Assembly: GCF_027942865.1 (NCBI RefSeq) | Contig: NC_134510.1 | Span: forward strand, 38,956,686 to 39,020,685 | Origin: Odontesthes bonariensis | Lineage: Eukaryota > Chordata > Actinopteri > Atheriniformes > Atherinopsidae | DNA length: 64,000 bases | Direction of reading: 5' to 3' | Translations under genes and position numbers: made by a program | Shown here: in pieces, positions 59,801-64,000 of the stretch | Numbering within the stretch: the first letter of the stretch is position 1 | How the letters are laid out: the number at the start of each line of letters is the position of its first letter | Notes under the pieces: model-generated | What the model saw: the letters and a program-made list of their open reading frames with translations, nothing else | What the model was told of the DNA's origin: nothing | The model's database searches: none

Positions 59801-62800
59801 ACCAAACAGTAGGACAATAACAACAGAAATCTGAGAATGGATGCTAACATTTGGGTGATAAACTCAGTAAGATTTGTAATGTTGAAGAAAGACGTCTGCA
59901 CTGGAAAAAATCTAAATCTTACCAAGTATATTTGTCTCATTGAGTATCCCATTACACTTAATATCAGACACAACTGCCTAACAAGCACCATTTCAGCCAG
60001 ATATAGGGACTTGTTTTAATACAATACATCTGGAATATCTTGTTAAGTGAAAAAGTCTTGAAAACATATTGTTTTGAGTCATATTTCACATGAAACAAGC
60101 TTTTTCTTTTCATTTGAAGAGGTTTTTAAGCTAATTTCAAGGTAATTTTTATCTCAAAATTCCTAAATATCACATCTTATTTCAAGAAATCTTGACAAGC
60201 CGAAAATTGGCTTGTCAAGATATTTAGGCAGATTTTTTGCTTATTTCAAGCAAAAACATCTTGTATTTGTTGTTTTTTTTTACTTATTTTTGGAGGGGCA
60301 TTTTTTCCAGTGTGTTTTCCAGTATTTATATTATGAGTCAAAGGAAAGAAAATGGCGGTGTGAGTGTCAGTGTTGGGGCTGTGAGACACAGCTCATATCC
60401 TTTATCATTGCTGAGAAGGTTCAAATTGAGTTTTGTTTAGTTGTACAATCATGCTTCTGATACAAAGAGTTAAGATATAATTATGAAATCAGTTGTTCAC
60501 GAGTGTCTTTTGTGTCTTTTCCTCCTCAGAGAAACTCTCTGTGGGTGAACAGCGAGGTCTGATCCACAAAGTGAGTAACGTGACATCAGTCTGACTCAGA
60601 ACGTGACGGCTTTCATTCAGCAGATGCAGGCTGAGTCCTCACTCTGAACATGTTACTGATGCCTCCCTTTGACCCGCCGTGAAAGAGTTGCAGTCTGTAA
60701 CTTAACAAAATAACCGTGTCTCAGCATCTAAAAGAGAAGGAAAAGGACTCGTTGTTTTGTGTAGAATTTAGTTTGATGTTAAAAAACGTAATGAGACAAA
60801 TAGATCAATATGTTCTGTTCTATGTACATATACACACACACACACACACATATAAATAATGGATGTACTGACTGTTCCAGGTGTCATATCTGACAGCTGT
60901 GAAACATCTGCTTTTGGAAACTCTGAATGATTTGAGCGACGAGGAGCTGAAGAGATTCGAAGAGTTGATGATCTCTCGGGAGAATCTCTCACACATGTTA
61001 TGGACATCGCTGCCTGCAGACAGGTTACTTATAGCTTATGTGATGGTGGAGGAGCTGAACCAGCAGTCTGTGGAGGTGGTCAGTGAGACTCTCATGGAGA
61101 TGAAGAAGACTGATCTGGTGCAAAGACTCACAGACAGAAGCTCAGTACTCAAAGGTAAGCTGAACTAGTTCAAACTGGATCATCACCTGTACTAAACAGA
61201 AGAAACGAGGTTCATAAAGCTGTACGGAAATATCTGACTCACGTCTCCTTGTTGCTCAGTGTTTTTAGCTGGATTCTTTAGTTCTGCATGTATAATGTGC
61301 ATGTTTAACTTTGACCAAAGACGACTCCATCTGGATGTGAGATGACATCATAATTATCTGTTTTTTCTCAGAGGAACTCTCTGGGGATGAGCATGGAGCT
61401 GCGCTGTTGAAGGCAGTAAGTGTGACATCACAGCTTTCATTCAGCATGAAAATCAATCTCACCTTTAACATTTTAAATGAGGCCGCAAACAAAACTCGTG
61501 TTTGAAACTAGACGACTCTTAAAGTTTCCAGTCTGAGGCCACGGTCCAAAGCAGAGAAGAGTGGATTTCCCGCTCCGTGTTGGGAGTGAGTCGCTGCCTG
61601 GAGTAGAGGAGTTTAAGTATCTCTGGATGCTGTTTAAGAAGCGGGGTAGAATAGAGCGTGGGATTGTCAGACAGATCAGAGGCCATGATCTGTGGGACCA
61701 AATGAATTAGATTCCAATCACAAGCAGCTGAAATAAGCTTTCTTGGAAGGATAGAAACCTTTCAGGCGTATAAGAGATTCTCGGTCAGACTGAGGTCAGG
61801 GCTTTGACCATCATTCCAAGAAGTTCAAACTTTCCATGAAACACTTGTTTCTGTAGCGGTGTGATTTGAGTCATCATGCTGAAAAGGGAACCTCAGCTTT
61901 TCCTCAACAGTTTACCTGCATTTAGCCTGATGAATCATTCCTTCAGTCATGACCACATTCCCAAGCCCTGCCAAACAGCCCACAGCATGATTGTTCCACC
62001 ACCGTGCTTTACTGTGCTGATGTTATTCTCAGGGTGCTGACTTTGTACCATGTGGTGTTTTTCTTTGATCCATCTTAATTCTCATGTTGCCAGAGGACCT
62101 TCTTACCCATTTTTGAGGAGTCTCCCAGATGCCTTTAGGTGAACTCTAAATATTCTATCTTCTTTTTTCTGAGCACTCTTTCATAAAGTCCATCTTTGAG
62201 GAGTGTGGGACATACCAGAGTCCTGTGGACAGACGCTCCATTGATGCTTTTTCGAGTCCCTGCGTGTCCCTGGTTGAACACTTTGTTGGGATGGCCTCTC
62301 TTCTCTGACAGGTGTCATCCCTTCCTGCTGTTGATGCTCTTGTCACACCTCTGAGTGCCCTGAAACAACAGGAAATCTTGTGCACACCAGGGAGAAGGCT
62401 TTGTTTACACTGGATCTGTCGGAGGTGTAATTATTGACTGTGAAATCAGAACTGAGCCGTCACTTTTGGAACCTTAGTTCCTTCTGATCTGACTCGGATG
62501 AGGAAGGGTCCCTTGATCCAGAGAGGAGGGGATCATACCATGTTGAAGTCGTGTTTTCCAGAACTTTCCTAATGAACATGACCCGTCTCTCTGAAGGTCT
62601 GCATCCAAGCTGTCGACAGAAGGACAAATCTCTGGCTCATGTAATGCACTCCTGACACATCTCCAGTGAGACAGGAACTCCCTCAGGCTGGTTCTGGTTG
62701 TTCAAAGCGAAGCAGAGTCATATGCTGTGTTCGAAACCGCATACTACAAACTACATACTTCCATACTACATACTACATACTGCATACTGCATACTACATA

Positions 62801-64000
62801 CTACATACTACATACTACATACTCATGGATCAGACAGTATGCAGAGCGTTTACCCACAATGCATTTCGCTCCTGCCCGAGCCGAAATCAGCCGGCCTGAA
62901 GCTGATTTCTCTTAAGCTATAAACTCTGTAAACTTTAGCAACATTTGAAACATTTTCAGGTGAGAAAGTAGTCGTTTAGATCCCCAACGTGTTGAAAACC
63001 TGACAAAATACCGGCTGTTTACAATTTTGTTCCCACGAATTCGGCGCTACTAAAGCTAGCCGCAGTGAGCAACGCACTTCCGGTTATTTTCACAAAATAA
63101 AATACCCGTTGCCTTTTATCATAGGGAAAGCCATTACGATACAATTGGTGCTTTTGTTTTGAAAACAGGAAGTGAACCTACCCTCGTTGTAGCTAGCTTG
63201 AAACTGCCATTTTCACAGGAAATGACGATCGGCGACGTCACGTTACGTTGCATCTTGGGTAGTTTGAGTATGAGTAGTAACCTCATGATGCATACCCAAC
63301 ATTTCGGAGAATCTAGTATGCATCCGGGAACTTCTCGCTTCCTCAAACTCGCATACTAACTCAAAAAGTTAGTAGGAGAAGTAGGAGAAGTATGCGGTTT
63401 CGAACACAGCCAAAGACTTTGTTAGATTATTATGCAAAGGGCCCTGAGGTGTTTGTTTGATTGTAAACTGGTTTTATCTGGATAAAACTAAGGTGATTGA
63501 ATTCAAAGTTGTTAACAGAAGAAAACCTGAGAATGAACGCTCTGGGATTAATCACACCTACCAGCTAAGGCAGCGGGAACTCAGGGCCCTGAAACACCAG
63601 TCAGAGAATCAGCTGTTGGGAATGTTGGTGTTTTTTATGGACATTGGTCATCATGCAAACATTCAGATTAAAACACTGATACTGATAAAATGTGAAGAAA
63701 TGCAGCTTTAACTTTGCCATCTGAGAAAATGCACCTTTAAGAATGAATTCTTTGTTTTTTTCAGATAGCAGCAGAGACAGCTGATAAACAGATTCTTCTG
63801 GAAACTCTGAAGAGTTTGAGTAAAACAGATCTTTTAAAATTCACATGGTTGCTGGAGCTGACATGTTTCCAGAGGGGCGTCCCACAAATCCCTCACTATA
63901 AGCTGGAGTACCGTCTCATGACAGCTGAAATGTTGAATCTGGTGGTGGTGGAGCTTGGCCAGCAGTGGGTGGAGGTGACCAAAGAGGTTTTCATGGACAT
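46934..64000 (+). CDS. Tandem pyrin-domain gene: seven PYD plus linker cassettes (runs off window)
   Basis: A two-exon cassette repeats. A PYD exon of 274-301 nt (phase 0 start, phase 1 end) is followed by a linker exon of 26-44 nt (phase 1 to 0). Intact PYD exons are 49293-49593, 51230-51515, 57479-57755, 59532-59808, 60881-61154 and 63765 to beyond 64000; a broken one starts at 46934. Linkers are 47836-47861, 50231-50271, 57244-57287, 57836-57876, 60530-60570 and 61372-61415. Because each cassette is symmetric, any number can be joined or skipped in frame. The joined product would be a chain of PYDs of about 92-100 residues with linkers of about 9-15. No NACHT, LRR, CARD or caspase sequence is seen before 64000. 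It could be a free-standing multi-PYD protein or the N-terminus of a larger sensor. The PYD calls are firm; that it is one transcript is inferred. Confidence 0.75.
47034..47525 (+). mobile_element. 5'-truncated LINE 3' end inside PYD cassette 1
   Basis: The ORF 47099-47305 has [16 protein letters not shown] and FKKQLKTWL, the tail that follows the reverse transcriptase in L2/CR1/RTE-like fish LINEs. It ends in an AAATAAACAAATAACTAACT tail. It replaced about 35-40 codons of the PYD. The exact left edge is uncertain. Confidence 0.7.
47922..48574. mobile_element. Long-palindrome MITE (arms about 315 bp)
   Basis: TTAAAGGGACAGTTCGCC at the left mirrors GGCGAACTATCCCTTTAA at the right. The arms match nearly completely to a short central loop near 48240-48255, so a transcript would fold into a hairpin of about 315 bp. 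Mirrored ORFs 47987-48328 and 48168-48509 result from this symmetry. It lies in the intron between cassettes 1 and 2. One arm alone recurs in pycard intron 3. Confidence 0.92.
49293..50271 (+). CDS. PYD cassette 2 (A-type), exons 49293-49593 and 50231-50271
   Basis: After ATTTACCAG the exon reads [20 protein letters not shown], with an ATG at 49302 that could be the translation start now that cassette 1 is broken. It has the helix-2 GELRAFKDF, an extended loop, and the final [20 protein letters not shown] block. The donor is AAA A|GTAAGA. Linker exon: [14 protein letters not shown]. At 301 nt this is the longest PYD exon because of a longer loop between helices 2 and 4. Without splicing at 49594 the frame would stop at 49619. 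Confidence 0.85.
50395..50850. mobile_element. hAT-like MITE remnant (AATCGAGTTAAC / AATTAATCGCA)
   Basis: TAGGGCTGTGACTCGATTAA opens a sequence rich in TTAATCGCA, related to the subterminal parts of hAT copies A-D. It ends near TTTTTTAACGCGCTTATAAAG. It lies in the intron between cassettes 2 and 3. Confidence 0.6.
51230..51515 (+). CDS. PYD cassette 3 (B-type), PYD exon
   Basis: After TTTTCCAG the exon reads [20 protein letters not shown], then [11 protein letters not shown] and the classic [10 protein letters not shown] loop before helix 3. It finishes [17 protein letters not shown] and [17 protein letters not shown]. It is the most canonical PYD of the array, with the IP and W-S-L features of NLRP and fish caspase PYDs. 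Its linker exon, 57244-57287 ([15 protein letters not shown]), lies 5.7 kb away because transposons fill the intron. Donor G|GTACAG. Confidence 0.88.
51933..52838 (+). mobile_element. Unclassified 906-bp insertion with 8-bp duplication ACAAGTGG
   Basis: It interrupts the Tc1-like transposase exactly at CACAAGTGG; ACAAGTGG occurs at 51925-51932 and 52839-52846. It begins TGTAGGTGC and ends GCCTCAT, with AATAAA at about 52699. It could be a solo LTR of an unusual retroelement, but the terminal CA is missing. It has no TIR I can find. Short ORFs inside lack domains. Confidence 0.6.
52900..53258 (+). repeat. Tandem repeat of about 68-77 bp, five copies, grown inside the Tc1-like sequence
   Basis: GGTCAGAAACCCAAGAGCTA, CATCTCAGACTCTGCAGGCC and TCAGTTAGCATGTTAAAG recur five times, with variable GGTTAAAG spacers. 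The unit is a piece of the Tc1-like transposase gene. Confidence 0.93.
53506..55116 (+). pseudogene. LINE AP-endonuclease ORF
   Basis: Residues about 105-315 form an APE-type endonuclease: [17 protein letters not shown] (catalytic Glu), [17 protein letters not shown] and the final ITDHFLLSF with the catalytic Asp-His. It nicks target DNA for reverse transcription. The ORF stops at STCQ just where the reverse transcriptase should begin. Confidence 0.88.
55255..56086 (+). pseudogene. LINE reverse-transcriptase region (broken)
   Basis: After the frameshift the frame reads [24 protein letters not shown] (catalytic Asp), [14 protein letters not shown] and YADDTQLYL with the YADD box at 55769-55780. 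A TGA at 56084-56086 truncates it. The tail domain ([37 protein letters not shown]) follows in two frames. It is not functional as it stands. Confidence 0.85.
57479..57876 (+). CDS. PYD cassette 4 (A-type), exons 57479-57755 and 57836-57876
   Basis: After ATTACCAG the exon reads [20 protein letters not shown], then the short helix-2 [10 protein letters not shown] and the ending [20 protein letters not shown]. It lacks the usual LVQR at the end of helix 6 ([11 protein letters not shown]), so the last helix is shortened. The linker exon [14 protein letters not shown] lies only 80 bp away and is identical base for base to the linker of cassette 5, including flanking intron sequence. Confidence 0.85.
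58055..58900 (-). mobile_element. piggyBac-type element, TTAA duplication
   Basis: TTAA at 58051-58054 and 58901-58904 flanks inverted ends CTCATTGGCTGCCA and TGGCAGTCAATGAG, as in piggyBac. The minus-strand ORF 58110-58667 begins [15 protein letters not shown] and has an acidic [11 protein letters not shown] stretch, like a piggyBac transposase N-terminus. The catalytic domain is missing; the rest of the ORF is non-coding interior. It lies between cassettes 4 and 5. Confidence 0.8.
58949..59276 (+). mobile_element. MITE (TIR CACTCTCAGAAA), short 328-bp copy
   Basis: This is the compact form of the element that, in etv2 intron 3, has nested into itself and expanded. It has both TIRs and TA at the left (58947-58948). 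It carries only about three GTACATATATGTA motifs with CTCAAGTGGTAAAAG spacing, the apparent seed of the 28-bp minisatellite. Confidence 0.88.
59532..60570 (+). CDS. PYD cassette 5 (B-type), exons 59532-59808 and 60530-60570
   Basis: After CTGTTCCAG the exon reads [31 protein letters not shown] and a loop without the IP motif. It ends [20 protein letters not shown] and [14 protein letters not shown]. The donor AAC A|GTAGGA is weaker than the others. Linker exon [14 protein letters not shown] is identical to that of cassette 4. Confidence 0.85.
59899..60312. mobile_element. MITE (TIR CACTGGAAAAA), cassette 5 intron
   Basis: CACTGGAAAAAATC and TTTTTTCCAGTG are inverted ends. An inner palindrome AATCTTGACAAGCC ... 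GGCTTGTCAAGAT lies at about 60188-60222. It carries no ORF of note. Confidence 0.75.
60881..61415 (+). CDS. PYD cassette 6 (B-type), exons 60881-61154 and 61372-61415
   Basis: After CTGTTCCAG the exon reads [31 protein letters not shown] and a short loop. It ends [20 protein letters not shown] and [14 protein letters not shown]. The upstream intron block of about 40 bp (ATGTACTGACTGTTCCAG) matches that of cassette 5, so 5 and 6 are recent sisters. Linker exon: [15 protein letters not shown]. Confidence 0.85.
61690..62700 (-). mobile_element. Decayed DNA-transposon-like sequence
   Basis: This long stretch has blocks familiar from dispersed fish elements (CCAAACAGCCCACAGCATGA, TTCCACCACCGTGCTTTACT, CTGACAGGTGTCATCCC). 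No intact ORF is seen on either strand, and I cannot assign the family. It lies between cassettes 6 and 7. Confidence 0.4.
62724..63410. mobile_element. MITE (TIR GCTGTGTTCGAAACCGCATACT), complete copy
   Basis: The 22-bp ends are perfect inverted repeats. Near the left end ATACTACATACTACATACTG-type decamers are tandemly repeated (62745-62823). The right half is found rearranged at 36294-37190. It has no coding content; nearby ORFs are frame artefacts. Confidence 0.85.
63765..64000 (+). CDS. PYD cassette 7 (B-type), cut by window end
   Basis: After TTTTTTTCAG the exon reads [32 protein letters not shown] and a loop [10 protein letters not shown] that restores the IP motif. It then runs [20 protein letters not shown] to the last base. 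Sequence and loop are closest to cassette 3. The exon, its linker and any further domains lie beyond the window. Confidence 0.85.
   Translation, partial: MAAETADKQILLETLKSLSKTDLLKFTWLLELTCFQRGVPQIPHYKLEYRLMTAEMLNLVVVELGQQWVEVTKEVFMD

Overview
The window looks like nuclear DNA of a teleost fish. Its genes have short coding exons with GT-AG introns and match vertebrate families. Most of the rest is a dense, nested collection of fish-type transposable elements: hAT, Tc1/mariner-type MITEs, pogo/Tigger, PIF/Harbinger, piggyBac, Penelope-like, L2/CR1-like and L1-like LINEs, and a tRNA-derived SINE. All genes below were built by hand from splice signals, reading phase and recognisable domains. No transcript data or database search was used.

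Layout, all host genes on the plus strand. (1) 2.0-12.4 kb: a complete seven-coding-exon ETS transcription factor of 358 aa, best read as etv2/etsrp, the endothelial/blood master regulator. Its introns are loaded with transposons, and intron 3 carries a 2.4-kb minisatellite with a 28-bp unit. (2) 15.8-16.1 kb: one intact pyrin-domain (PYD) exon. It has the same length and end phase as pycard exon 1, but no CARD follows it, so it may be a PYD-only paralogue. (3) 16-31.5 kb: almost entirely mobile DNA, including a Harbinger derivative, a Penelope-like element with an apparent hammerhead ribozyme, and a 3.9-kb hAT composite that ends 80 bp before the next start codon. (4) 31.6-34.7 kb: a complete four-exon pycard (ASC) gene, PYD-linker-CARD, 199 aa. 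(5) 35-45 kb: no host gene seen. This part holds MITEs, a fold-back element, AAT microsatellites and a Tigger element swollen by about 4 kb of 13-bp minisatellite that fakes three huge ORFs. (6) 45.6-64 kb and beyond: a gene made of a repeating two-exon cassette, one PYD exon (phase 0 in, phase 1 out) followed by a 26-44-bp linker exon (phase 1 to 0). Seven PYD cassettes are visible. The first is broken by a LINE fragment and the last runs off the window.

The inflammasome adaptor ASC, a lone PYD and a tandem multi-PYD gene therefore sit side by side. PYDs signal by homotypic polymerisation, so the array could encode a scaffold or decoy for ASC filaments, or it could be the N-terminus of an NLR or caspase lying beyond the window. 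This tandem PYD locus is the strongest candidate for an undescribed system here. The 28-bp and 13-bp minisatellite expansions inside DNA transposons, and the THAP / P2X7-tail-like cargo of a small transposon, are secondary points of interest.
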